A stretch of DNA of 64,000 bases from NCBI RefSeq assembly GCF_033097365.1, contig NZ_AP028461.1, positions 4,650,001-4,714,000 on the forward strand. Direction: 5' to 3'. The position numbers were made by a program, and so were the translations under genes. The notes beneath the pieces were generated by a model that had not been told where the DNA came from, ran no database searches, and was given only the letters and a program-made list of their open reading frames with translations. This document shows positions 34,968 to 43,241 of this stretch, one piece after another (the first letter of the stretch is position 1; each line of letters begins with the position of its first letter). Origin of the DNA: Actinoplanes sichuanensis (lineage in GTDB: Bacteria > Actinomycetota > Actinomycetes > Mycobacteriales > Micromonosporaceae).

Positions 34968-35741
34968 TCACTCAGCCGGGCGCACCTCACCACGGTGGCG
35001 GAGCCGGCCGTGGGCGACCAGCCGGTCGAGGCGACGCTGCTCCCGATCGGCCCACCACGCGACCCGGCCGGGGTCGAGACTGCCGCCGTGACCGACGTGC
35101 AACGACACCGGCTTGAGGGCCAGCATCGCGCGCAGACTGGCGAGGTTGGCGAGCCGGTCGTCGTGGAACGGCGGGTTGGCGGGGCGGCCGGTGATCGAAC
35201 CCATGAAGGAACTGGCGATCAGATCGCCGGCCACCAGGTCGCCGTCGTCGGTGAGGACGGAGACCGATCCGGCGGTGTGGCCGGGTGTCGGCATGACGCG
35301 GGCGGCGACGCCCAGGTCGTCGAGGCGCTGCGGACCGTCCAGGATCAGGTCCGGCTCGACCGCGTGGGTGGTGCGGTGCAGTGCGGGCAGGCGGCTCAGC
35401 AGCGCACCGAACGGGCCGGTGGGCAGATACGGCTCACGGGCCCGCCCGGCCCGGTAGGGCTCCAGATCCGCGCGGTGGGCCGCGATCGGCGCCCCGGTCA
35501 GCCTTCGCACGTGTGCCGCGGCGCCGAAGTGGTCGATGTGGGCGTGGGTGAGCACGATCAGCGCCAGGTCGGCCGGGTCGACCCCGTGCTGGGCGATGCC
35601 CTCCACGATGCGGTGGCCGCTACCCGGGACCCCGGCGTCGACGAGAACCGGCCGACTGCCGAGCAGCAGGTAGGCGTTGATCGAGTGCCGACCGGCCACC
35701 GGGATGGCCCGCACGCTGACACTTCCGGGTCCGGCGGTCAC
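34968..35741 (-). CDS. MBL-fold metallo-hydrolase
   Basis: The 257-residue protein has the metallo-beta-lactamase-fold motif THAHIDHFGA, later PGHTAGS and a third histidine in VGHGG, so the two-metal site is complete. The fold covers hydrolases, lactonases and glyoxalase II; the substrate is unknown. Its GTG start overlaps the stop of the short upstream gene by GTGA, and the pair lies downstream of a TetR operator, so it is likely induced when the divergent-type TetR protein at 35985 releases DNA. Confidence 0.88.
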   Translation of the reverse strand: MTAGPGSVSVRAIPVAGRHSINAYLLLGSRPVLVDAGVPGSGHRIVEGIAQHGVDPADLALIVLTHAHIDHFGAAAHVRRLTGAPIAAHRADLEPYRAGRAREPYLPTGPFGALLSRLPALHRTTHAVEPDLILDGPQRLDDLGVAARVMPTPGHTAGSVSVLTDDGDLVAGDLIASSFMGSITGRPANPPFHDDRLANLASLRAMLALKPVSLHVGHGGSLDPGRVAWWADREQRRLDRLVAHGRLRHRGEVRPAE

Positions 35742-35914
35742 AGCATCGCCCCGACTACCGCAACGGTCAGGACGGCGATCGCGGGCAGGTCGAAGACGGG
35801 CATCCGGTCGCCGGGCGTGGGGGCGTCTCGGCCGAACGTCAGGTCGTCGAGCAGCAGGGTGGTCCGGAGGCGGGTGAACCGGTATTCCTCGCCCGTGATG
35901 GTCGTCTGTGGCAT
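35738..35914 (-). pseudogene. Truncated redoxin-like gene, fused remnant
   Basis: The 58-residue product (MPQTTITGEEYRF) begins like a thioredoxin-fold or deiodinase-like protein, up to APTPGDRMPVFDLP, where such proteins enter their first strand. It then changes abruptly into a hydrophobic end (AIAVLTVAVVGAML) that looks like the last membrane helix of another protein. A deletion joining two genes explains this best. The remnant may still be translated and couple translation to the MBL gene through the GTGA overlap. Confidence 0.5.
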
Positions 35915-35928
35915 GGGAAACTCCTCAT

Positions 35929-35944
35929 TTGACTGATCGGTCAA
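35929..35944. promoter_or_regulatory. TetR operator box 1
   Basis: TTGACTGATCGGTCAA, a 16-bp inverted repeat (TTGAC/GTCAA), 14 bases before the short gene that leads to the MBL hydrolase. It matches the two boxes before the tetR gene. Confidence 0.75.
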
Positions 35945-35984
35945 CTCGGTGGACATGAAAAAGCGGCCTTCCCTCTGGCTCTCG

Positions 35985-36578
35985 TCAGACGGAAGCCCGC
36001 AGAAGCAGCCGGATGTCGGTCTTGGCAAGCAGCACCAAGGTCGGGTCGTCGTGCGTCTTGGCCAGCAGCGTCAGCCCCTGCATCAGGGCCAGCACGCGGA
36101 TCGCGGCGCGGCCGGGGTCGATGTCGGCCGGCACGTCGCCGCGGCCCTTCGCCTCACTGAAGGCAATGGCGAAGTAGCCCATCCAGCCGGACAGCACCCG
36201 CCCGGCCCGGGCCCGACCCTCATCGCCGTGCCCGGCCACCTCGGCGGCCAGGCCGCCGAGCGGGCAGCCGGGAGTGGCGCCGAACCGCTCGCGCATCACT
36301 GTGAGCATCCGCGCGAAAGCGTCGACGAACCGGTCGACGCGCTCCAGCGGCGGCACGTCGTCGGCGAAGGACTCGTCGAGCACGGCGTGCATCATGTCCC
36401 AGTTGTGGTCCAGGACGGCTCCGCCCAGCGCCTCCTTCGAGGGGAAGAAGTGGTAGAGGCTGCCCTTGTGAACGCCGGCGGCCTTGCAGACGTCCTCGGT
36501 GCTGACCTCAGCCAACGACGCGCCGTGGACCAGATCGCGCGCCACCGCGATGATGCGCTCGCGCGTGTCTCGCGCCAC
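35985..36578 (-). CDS. TetR-family transcriptional regulator
   Basis: The protein of about 197 residues has the N-terminal helix-turn-helix LAEVSTEDVCKAAGVHKGSLYHFFPSKEAL and a C-terminal part of the YdeS/AcrR-like type (GATPGCPLGGLAAEVAGH). Of two in-frame GTG codons I prefer 36578, five bases after AGGAGG; the other, 36584, overlaps that site. Two TTGAC/GTCAA boxes lie directly upstream and one before the adjacent MBL gene, so it probably represses both itself and that operon. Confidence 0.9.
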   Translation of the reverse strand: MARDTRERIIAVARDLVHGASLAEVSTEDVCKAAGVHKGSLYHFFPSKEALGGAVLDHNWDMMHAVLDESFADDVPPLERVDRFVDAFARMLTVMRERFGATPGCPLGGLAAEVAGHGDEGRARAGRVLSGWMGYFAIAFSEAKGRGDVPADIDPGRAAIRVLALMQGLTLLAKTHDDPTLVLLAKTDIRLLLRASV

Positions 36579-36591
36579 GGCCACCTCCTGC

Positions 36592-36636
36592 TTGACTGAC
36601 CGGTCAAATCTAGATCGCGGTTGACCGGTCGGTCAA
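36592..36636. promoter_or_regulatory. TetR operator boxes 2 and 3
   Basis: TTGACTGACCGGTCAA (36592-36607) and TTGACCGGTCGGTCAA (36621-36636), starting 29 bases apart, upstream of the tetR gene. Three copies of one motif in this small locus argue for a single cognate repressor. Confidence 0.75.
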
Positions 36637-36930
36637 GTCAGCCGCCGTCGATGATGGACGAGGACACCGAGCCGCGGTGGGTGGCCGGCGCACCTCGGCC
36701 ATGAAGTCGGTAAGCTGCCGCTGTACCACTTTGGCCGACGAAGTGCCCCGAAGTTGCGTTGAAAGCAAGACGGCCATGATTCGACACGCGGCTCGGGCGC
36801 GAACAGTACGAGGCGTGTCCGGGGTGGGTTCGATCAGGTCCGCTGCTACTCGGCCGTTCACCGGGCTGATGCGCACGTGGCCCGATTCGTTGCCTAACCT
36901 GAAACGAAACCCCCAGAGCCGAACCAGCAC
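36610..36930 (-). CDS. Doubtful hypothetical protein, atypical base use
   Basis: This open frame of about 107 codons from a GTG reads like a protein (RLWGFRFRLGNESGHVRISPVNGRVAADLIEP, then RACRIMAVLLSTQL and VQRQLTDFMAEVRRPP). The third codon positions are less GC-rich than in neighbouring genes. There is no clear ribosome site, and its 3' end runs into TetR operator box 3. It could be a recently acquired or decaying gene, or no gene at all. Confidence 0.25.
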   Translation of the reverse strand: MLVRLWGFRFRLGNESGHVRISPVNGRVAADLIEPTPDTPRTVRARAACRIMAVLLSTQLRGTSSAKVVQRQLTDFMAEVRRPPTAARCPRPSSTAADLTDRSTAI

Positions 36931-36975
36931 CTCTTTCGGCTCTGCCGTGTCACCAGCGGTAGAGGAACCCAACGC

Positions 36976-37329
36976 ATGATCAGTGTGCAGGAGTTCGCCC
37001 GGCGACTCACCGACCTTGGCCCCAAGGTCGTGAGCAGCCACGACGTCGAAGACCTGGCCGATGAAGCAGGTGTGCGCATCGACCCGGGTCGAGGTATCGA
37101 CGCCGTCCAGGCCCAGCGGCTGCTGGACCTGGTATCGCCGACGGTGCCGGTCACCGCAGCCGCGATGGTGGCGTCATCCTGGCCGCCGGCAGAGGCCGTA
37201 CGCCCCGCTGTCGCTCCGGTGGTGTTCTCCAGCCCCGGCGCCGTCGACGCCCCCTCCGACCCCCCGACACGACCCCGCCGATCCGGGCAGAAACACACCG
37301 AGCAGCCCCGCTCACGCCGACGCCGGTGA
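36976..37329 (+). CDS. Small hypothetical protein
   Basis: The 117-residue product has a compact N-terminal part (VQEFARRLTDLGPKVVSSHDVEDLADEAGVRIDPGRGIDAVQAQRLLDLV) that could be a small helical domain, and a proline- and arginine-rich C-terminal tail. A ribosome-like agagga precedes the ATG. I recognise no family. It converges on the frameshifted CBS gene. Confidence 0.5.
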   Translation: MISVQEFARRLTDLGPKVVSSHDVEDLADEAGVRIDPGRGIDAVQAQRLLDLVSPTVPVTAAAMVASSWPPAEAVRPAVAPVVFSSPGAVDAPSDPPTRPRRSGQKHTEQPRSRRRR

Positions 37330-37341
37330 AAGGGCCGGCGA

Positions 37342-37754
37342 TCACTCGCTGATGGCGTCGATGAGGTCGCCGACCGGACGGTCCGGCAGCGCGCGAGCCA
37401 CATCGGCGACCGCGACGATGCCCACCAACTGGTGACCGTCGATCCCGGCAGCCGGCGGACCTTGTGCCGGGCCATGGTGCGCAGGATCTCCGCGGCATCG
37501 TCGTCGGCGCCGATCGTGACCGGCTTGCCCTGGGCCAGTTCGGCGGCCGCCACCTCGGCCGGGTTGCGGCCCTGGCCGAGCGCCTTCACCACGATGTCGC
37601 GGTCGGTCAGCATGCCGTGCAGCCGGTTGTCGTCGCCGCAGATCGGCAGCGATCCCACGTTGAGGTCCGCCATCTTGCGTGCGGCTTCCGCGAGTGACTC
37701 CTTCTCCCCGACGCATGTGACGTCGGGACTCATGATTTCACGGGCGGTCGTCAT
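37342..37754 (-). pseudogene. CBS-pair protein gene with a frameshift
   Basis: The first 103 codons (MTTAREIMSPDVTCVGEKESL, LPICGDDNRLHGMLTDRDIVVKAL, ADDDAAEILRTMARHKVRRLP) encode a CBS pair as found in small adenosyl-ligand-binding proteins. At CCGGGATC near 37442-37449 the frame is lost, while the correct continuation, GIDGHQLVGIVAVADVARALPDRPVGDLIDAISE and a stop at 37342, sits in the next frame. One missing base, probably a G in the run at 37444-37446, explains this. It is either a genuine mutation or a sequencing error; without it the protein would be about 138 residues. Confidence 0.75.
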
Positions 37755-37847
37755 GACGACCACTCCTTTCGCCGAGGTGACAGGGTCGTCACTGGGCGTA
37801 CCCGCGGTCGGGGAACACAACCACGTCGACGAATATCGACTCCTCCA

Positions 37848-38003
37848 GCGCGGCTCGGCAACGCCGCCCGTGGCATCCGCGCCGACCGGATCATCCACGA
37901 AGTCCTGGCTACCGGCGGTGACCTCGAACGCATCTGCGTACTGTTCGGCCTCCCCGCCGAAGGCGCAGCCGTCTACACCGCGGTCCCGACAGTAGTCTTC
38001 CGC
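37848..38003 (+). pseudogene. Possible C-terminal relic of a recombinase-like gene
   Basis: One plus-strand frame reads GIRADRIIHEVLATGGD then LERICVLFGLPAEGAAVYT. That resembles the C-terminal tail found in large actinobacterial tyrosine-recombinase-like proteins (RIDR...EEAL.HGADP.HL..VFG...). No start or upstream domain is left. It runs directly into the start of the methyltransferase gene. The similarity is from memory and short. Confidence 0.3.
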
Positions 38004-38004
38004 T

Positions 38005-38802
38005 GTGACCGACACCGACCGCGAGCGGCTGCGTACCACGTTCGGTGAGGACGCCGAGCTCTACGACCGCGCACGCCCCGGATATCCGCCACAACTGTTC
38101 CAAGACCTGACCGTGCTCGCCGGCCTGACCCCGCGATCTCGCGTACTGGAAATCGGATGCGGCACCGGCCAAGCCACCTACCCGCTGGCCCGACTCGGCT
38201 GCACCATCATCGCCGTCGAACTCAGCACCGACATGGCCGAGGTAGCCGGACGCAACCTGCGCCCCTTCCCGAACGTGGCCATCGAGGTGGCACCGTTCGA
38301 GAGCTGGACACCGCCGGCAACCCCGTTCGACCTCGTCGTCTCGGCGACCGCGTTCCACTGGATCGACCCGGACATCCGCGTTCAAAAGGCGGCGGACGTC
38401 CTTCGCCCAGGCGGCACCCTGGCCCTCATACACACCGAGCACGTCGCCGGCGGCACCGAGCAGTTCTTCATCGACGCGCAGACCTGCTACGAGCGTTTCG
38501 ACCCGAAGACCCCGCCGGGATGGCGCCAGGCACCCGCCGCCGACATCCCTGAGGACTCGAGCGACATCGACGACTCTCAGCGCTTCGGCCCGGCCCGGTT
38601 CTATCGCTACGAGTGGGAACAGTCGTACACCACCCGTAGCTACCTCGACCTGCTCATGACCTATTCCCCGACCCGCTCGCTGCCACGACCGGCTCGGGAC
38701 GGCCTGCTGACCTGCCTCGGTCGCCTCATCGACCGGGAGCACGACGGCCGGATCAGCAAGCGGCACCTCACCCAGCTGACCGCGGCCCGCAAGAGGGCCT
38801 GA
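38005..38802 (+). CDS. Class I SAM-dependent methyltransferase
   Basis: The 265-residue protein has the SAM-binding motif VLEIGCGTGQAT near residue 48, AVELSTDM for the second acidic strand, FDLVVSATAFHWID and VLRPGGTLALIH. It is a UbiE/Tam-like soluble methyltransferase. A GTG start is used and no strong ribosome site is seen. The substrate cannot be predicted, and no pathway genes are adjacent. Confidence 0.88.
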   Translation: MTDTDRERLRTTFGEDAELYDRARPGYPPQLFQDLTVLAGLTPRSRVLEIGCGTGQATYPLARLGCTIIAVELSTDMAEVAGRNLRPFPNVAIEVAPFESWTPPATPFDLVVSATAFHWIDPDIRVQKAADVLRPGGTLALIHTEHVAGGTEQFFIDAQTCYERFDPKTPPGWRQAPAADIPEDSSDIDDSQRFGPARFYRYEWEQSYTTRSYLDLLMTYSPTRSLPRPARDGLLTCLGRLIDREHDGRISKRHLTQLTAARKRA

Positions 38803-38897
38803 CGTCGACCGTGCTTCGGTTCGCGAACCACCCCCACCGCTCCCGACGCCGACCCGACCATGGTTCGCACCGACCGGGCCCGCAACGGTGGCCGGAG

Positions 38898-39176
38898 TCA
38901 GCCGCCCAACGCCGCCAGGGCGCCGTGGGCGCGCACGCGGACGTTGAGCGACGTGACGGCGACCCGTACCGATCCGGCGGTGATCTCGAGTGCGGCGGTG
39001 ATCAGGGCGGCGAGGGCGACGGGTCCGTCCGCGTCGGCGGGGACGTCGGCGGCGTGGCACAGCCGCGACCACAGATGCGGATCGCCGTCGGAGGCTCGGG
39101 TGACGCTGGTGTGCAGGTCGGCAACGGTCGGACGGATCAGACCGTGGACGGGCGGAGCAGTGGCGTGAGGGGCCAT
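38898..39176 (-). CDS. Small hypothetical protein
   Basis: The 92-residue product (MAPHATAPPVHGLIRP) has two amphipathic helical stretches (VADLHTSVTRASDGDPHLWSRLC and VALAALITAALEITAGSVRVAVTSL). No family is recognised. It lies 71 bp after the GAF gene on the same strand and may be its operon partner. Confidence 0.5.
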   Translation of the reverse strand: MAPHATAPPVHGLIRPTVADLHTSVTRASDGDPHLWSRLCHAADVPADADGPVALAALITAALEITAGSVRVAVTSLNVRVRAHGALAALGG

Positions 39177-39247
39177 GACGGGCGGTGTGCCTTCCGGGAT
39201 GCGAGCGGTCGGGAGCTGTCGGCGCTGCGGTGACGAAGTCGGTCGGA

Positions 39248-39766
39248 TCAGCCGTAGATGCCGGCCCGCAGCAGTTCGACAGCGCGCGACGCGAGACCGG
39301 TCAGGACGTCCAGGTCAGCGGTGGTGAACGCGTGCGGTTCGCCGCTCAGCACGCACAGCGAGCCGACCGGTTGTCCGTTCGAGTGCAGCGGCACCCCGGC
39401 GTAGCTGCGCACCCCGGTGATCATCACCAGTGGATTGGTGACATGCGCCGGATCGTCGTGGGTGTCGGTGATCAGTAACGGAGCGTCGTTGCGGACCACT
39501 GTCGCGCAGGGTGCCCATTCCGCCGGCAGGCCGCCGGCTTCGGCGAGCCAGCCGCTCACCCCATGGGTGGCGACCAGCATTCCCGCGTCGGTGAGAATCA
39601 GTGACACGCCGGCACAGGGTGCGTGCAGCAGCTCGGCGACGTGGTCGATGAACTGCTGCAGCGCTGCCGGGGTGCCCTCACCGCACGGCAGCAGCCTGCC
39701 GACCGCCTCCACCCGGTCGGGGTGGGTCAGGACATCAGTCTTCGGGGCGTAGCTGGAGACAACCAT
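39248..39766 (-). CDS. GAF-domain protein
   Basis: The 172-residue protein starts at MVVSSYAP (39766), after the ribosome site aagaagg. Nearly all of it is a GAF domain: CAGVSLILTDAGMLVATHG, PLLITDTHDDPAHVTNP, VRSYAGVPLHSNGQPVGSLCVLSG and a closing helix. There is no attached output domain, so it must act by binding a partner. It sits next to a histidine kinase gene on the same strand (94-bp gap) and could modulate it. Confidence 0.82.
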   Translation of the reverse strand: MVVSSYAPKTDVLTHPDRVEAVGRLLPCGEGTPAALQQFIDHVAELLHAPCAGVSLILTDAGMLVATHGVSGWLAEAGGLPAEWAPCATVVRNDAPLLITDTHDDPAHVTNPLVMITGVRSYAGVPLHSNGQPVGSLCVLSGEPHAFTTADLDVLTGLASRAVELLRAGIYG

Positions 39767-39859
39767 CGTGGGCCTTCTTACCTCGGGAGATCTCAACGCT
39801 ATCGATGCCGGGTCGCCGGTCGGTGCGCCGATCGGAGCAGCACGGTTGCGGGTGGCGGG

Positions 39860-41524
39860 TCATCCGGTGGCAGCGCCGTCAGCGTGGTCGACACGACTCA
39901 GGGCGGGAGGGCCGCTTGGTGCACTCGGGAGGGCGAGCACGAACCGGCTGCCGTGCGGGACGACGGCTTCGTACCACAGGTCGCCGTGGTTGGCCTCGGT
40001 GAGGAGCCTCGACAGGTACAACCCGAAACCGGCGCCGGCCCGCGCCGCGCCGCCGCGGTCGGCCTGGGTGAAACGGTCGAACAGATGGGCGACGAATTCC
40101 GGTGGTACGCCGTTGCCCTCGTCGCTGACGGCGAACAGGACCATGGTGCCGGTGTCGTTCGGGGTCGCCGATATGTGGATGTCGCCGGGGCTGTACTTGA
40201 CGGCGTTCGTGACGAAGTTGGTCAGGACTTCGTGGGTGTGTACCGGGTCGGCCCAGACGGCCGTACCGGAGGGGCCGTGGTCGGCGTCGAGGCGCATGCG
40301 TGCCTGCCGGGTCAGGTTGTCGGTGAGGCGGGTCAGGATCCGTTCGACCGGCAGTACGGCGGGCCGGGTCTGGATCTCGCCGCGCTCGGCGCGGCAGAGG
40401 GCGAGCAGGTGTGCCGCCATGCCGAGTAGGTCGTCGACCCGTTCGCCGAGTACCAGGGCCGAGGCGCGTCGCTCGTCGTCGGTGGTGAGGTCCCAGTCGT
40501 GGGTCAGTTCCTCGGAGTAGGCGGCTATCACCGCCAGTGGTTGGTTGATCTCATGGGAGAGGGTGGCGAGGATGTCGCTCTTCCAGGCGTCCGCGGTCTC
40601 CAGTTCACGATTGGCCGTCATCAGGTGGTCGGCACGTCGGCTCAGTTCGCGGTGCGCCCGGTGGAGATCGTCGTGGGCCGCCGTGAGCCGGCGGTAGAGG
40701 CTCGCGGTCTGGGCGAGCAGCGCCGTCAGGACCACCGCCGAGGAGAGCAGGAGGGCGACGCGGGCGGCGTAGAAGCCGACGGTGTAGCGCGGCGCGACCA
40801 GGGTGAGGATCGCGGCGGCCAGTGACGCGCTGATCGCCACCACCACCCACCGCTCCACCTGCGCGCGGTGCCGTAGGTCTCTGGCCACCATCAGCAGGCA
40901 GGCGGTGATGACCGGCAGAGCCGCCCCGTAGAGGATCCGGCCGAACGTGGTCGCGGACCCGCTCTGGTACAGGGCGGGGAACCAGGCGGGCACGCCGATG
41001 ACGACGCCGGCGACGGCGGCCGCCGCTACCAGCGCGGCGGCGGCCAGGATCGCGACCGCGGTGGGCCGACGGCTCCGGGTGACGTCCCGGTGGCGGGACG
41101 GCACCGCCGTGACGAGCCACTGCTGCGCCACCACCAGTACCGGGAACCCCATGACGACCACCAGACCCAGCAGCGGAGCGCACACCTCCGACCAGGCCGA
41201 ACCGCCATCGGTTTGCTGTGCTCGGGTGAACGCGACCGCGTACGCGATCATCACCAGGCTGGAGAACAGGTAGACCGTCGACAGGGTCAGCGTCGCCAGT
41301 CGCCCGTGGGCCAGGAACTGCTGCACCAGCAGATACGCGGTCAGCAGATCGGCGGTCGGCATGAGGACGAGAAATGCCAGGATCAGGTTCGGATGACTGC
41401 CGAGGTGGTGGTCGGCGAACGGCACGACAGCCGACGCGGCGGCGATCACGACCACCGCGTACACCCACAGACCTCGGCGGACCAGGGCGTCTTCCGGCCG
41501 TCCCGCTCCGTTCCCGGGATTCAT
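39860..41524 (-). CDS. Membrane sensor histidine kinase, orphan
   Basis: The protein of about 554 residues starts at MNPGNGAG (ATG 41524, with aggggtgg upstream; ATG 41557 is an alternative). Eight or so N-terminal helices in a MASE4-like layout are followed by a coiled stretch, a HisKA domain with LSHEINQPLAV (His phosphorylated), then HATPase: NFVTNAVKYSP (N box), VSDEGNGVP (D box) and AGFGLYLSRL (G box). There is no response-regulator gene nearby, so it is an orphan kinase. The E-I-N-Q form of the H box (normally E-L-R-T-P) is the Glu-Ile-Asn-Gln variant seen in other kinases. Confidence 0.9.
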   Translation of the reverse strand: MNPGNGAGRPEDALVRRGLWVYAVVVIAAASAVVPFADHHLGSHPNLILAFLVLMPTADLLTAYLLVQQFLAHGRLATLTLSTVYLFSSLVMIAYAVAFTRAQQTDGGSAWSEVCAPLLGLVVVMGFPVLVVAQQWLVTAVPSRHRDVTRSRRPTAVAILAAAALVAAAAVAGVVIGVPAWFPALYQSGSATTFGRILYGAALPVITACLLMVARDLRHRAQVERWVVVAISASLAAAILTLVAPRYTVGFYAARVALLLSSAVVLTALLAQTASLYRRLTAAHDDLHRAHRELSRRADHLMTANRELETADAWKSDILATLSHEINQPLAVIAAYSEELTHDWDLTTDDERRASALVLGERVDDLLGMAAHLLALCRAERGEIQTRPAVLPVERILTRLTDNLTRQARMRLDADHGPSGTAVWADPVHTHEVLTNFVTNAVKYSPGDIHISATPNDTGTMVLFAVSDEGNGVPPEFVAHLFDRFTQADRGGAARAGAGFGLYLSRLLTEANHGDLWYEAVVPHGSRFVLALPSAPSGPPALSRVDHADGAATG

Positions 41525-41642
41525 CGGCCACCACCCCTCGACGTGTGGATCACTCATGTCGAGGCTAACGACACGGTCGCCTACCCATCGGCGATTCTCG
41601 GCCTTGGGAACCGTCGGTGACGCGACGGTTCCCGGCCGGAGT

Positions 41643-43241
41643 TCAGGACCGTAGGTCTCGGCGGCGGTATCCGCCGGCACCGATGGTGATCAACACGGCG
41701 GTGGTCCCGAGCATGACCGCTGTGGCCGTCATGTCGGCGCCGGTGAGCGGTACCGGTGCCAGGTGGGCGAACGGTGAGATGTCGCGGACCCAGGACGGTG
41801 CGCCGATGCTTTCGGCGAGCACCAGCAGCAGGAACCCGCCGACGCCGGGTAGAGCGCCGACCAGCCCGGCCCACCGGGGTGCCCAGCCGGCGGCGAAGAC
41901 CGCCGCGCCCAGGCTGAGCAGCACGATCGGCAGAACGTTCCACGTTCCCCGCAGCGCGGCGGTCAGGGCGAGCCGACCGCCCATGACGGTGACCCCGGTC
42001 CAGGTGAGCAGGCCGGCGCCGGTGACCAGGACGGTGGCCGCCGCCGCGGTGACGGCGGTTTCGGCGCCGAGCAGCCGGATCCGGGAGAAGGGGCCGCTGG
42101 TCATCAGGGTCAGCCGGCGGTCGGCTTCGGCGGCCAGGAACGCGGTCGTCCGGACGGTCGTGAAACCGGCGACGGGCAGGGCGAGGATCGCGAACAGGGT
42201 CGCGGCGAAACCGGTGATGCTGCCGAGCCCGACGAAACCGGCCTGGGCCGCTTCACCGGCCAGGGCTGGATTGTCGCGCAGGAAGTCGGTGACCGACACC
42301 GCGGTCAGCCCGATCAGCAGGTAGTAGGCGCCGATTCCGATCATCCAGCCGGTCAGCGGTCGCAGTGCCCGGCGTACGGCGAAGGTCTCCACGCTGGTCA
42401 GCAGACGGGTCCGTGGGCGCCGCCCGGCCGCCACCGCGAGCAGGCCGCCCTGCACGTCGCGCCGGGCGGCTGCGGCCGACGCCGCGACGGTGACCAGGAC
42501 GGTGGCCGCGGCCAGCAGCAGCAGCGGCAGCGTGCGGTCATGGACGTACGGGCCGCTGAGGGTGAGCAGCCCGAACGGTGACAGCCAGTGCAGCCATCCG
42601 AGGGCGTCGACGCCGTCGCCGATCATGCGGGCCAGCAGAGCGGCGCCGAGCATCGCCACGGCCGTGCCGGTCGCGGGCGCCCGGGCCGGGAAGGTCTGCG
42701 CGGTCAACGCGGCCAGCGCGGCGAAGAACATGCCGAGCAGCCCGGTGCCCGCGCCGTGGATGATCGCACCGGCCGCCGGCGTGCCGGCGGCCAGAAGGAC
42801 GGCCGTGATGGTGGTCGCGGTGGCGGCCGAGACGACCATCACGGCGGCCAGGTGCCGGTTCAGGGCGTCGCGCAGACGGAGACGGCCGGACAGCAGTACG
42901 TCCCACCGCCCGGCGTCCTCCTCGCCGCGGGTGATCCGGGTGGTGGCCAGGATCGACCAGACGCCCAGGGCGATCGCGAGGACGGCGCCGACCCGCCACA
43001 CCGTGAATCCGCCGGCGGTGTCGAGACCGACGGGGGCGCCGAAGAGAGTGCGGATCGCCGGGTTTCCGGCCAGCGCCTGCAGGCTGCCGGCCGCCGCCGG
43101 ATCGGCCATCACCTGCGCGTACCCGGCCACCACCAGCGCGGTCACGGCCGCGCTGAGGCCGACCACCAGCAGAGCGCCGCGCCGGATCTGTCGTACGGCC
43201 AGCCGGGTGACGGCCCGTCCCGGGAGGGTGGCGGCGGTCAT
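41643..43241 (-). CDS. ABC exporter permease, polyketide-antibiotic type
   Basis: The 532-residue protein has about twelve helices arranged as two related halves, as in permeases that export polyketide or macrolide antibiotics. Examples are LLVVGLSAAVTALVVAGYA near the start and WMIGIGAYYLLIGLTAVSV opening the second half. Its ATG overlaps the stop of the ATPase gene by ATGA. The exported molecule is unknown; self-protection against an antibiotic is possible. Confidence 0.85.
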   Translation of the reverse strand: MTAATLPGRAVTRLAVRQIRRGALLVVGLSAAVTALVVAGYAQVMADPAAAGSLQALAGNPAIRTLFGAPVGLDTAGGFTVWRVGAVLAIALGVWSILATTRITRGEEDAGRWDVLLSGRLRLRDALNRHLAAVMVVSAATATTITAVLLAAGTPAAGAIIHGAGTGLLGMFFAALAALTAQTFPARAPATGTAVAMLGAALLARMIGDGVDALGWLHWLSPFGLLTLSGPYVHDRTLPLLLLAAATVLVTVAASAAAARRDVQGGLLAVAAGRRPRTRLLTSVETFAVRRALRPLTGWMIGIGAYYLLIGLTAVSVTDFLRDNPALAGEAAQAGFVGLGSITGFAATLFAILALPVAGFTTVRTTAFLAAEADRRLTLMTSGPFSRIRLLGAETAVTAAAATVLVTGAGLLTWTGVTVMGGRLALTAALRGTWNVLPIVLLSLGAAVFAAGWAPRWAGLVGALPGVGGFLLLVLAESIGAPSWVRDISPFAHLAPVPLTGADMTATAVMLGTTAVLITIGAGGYRRRDLRS

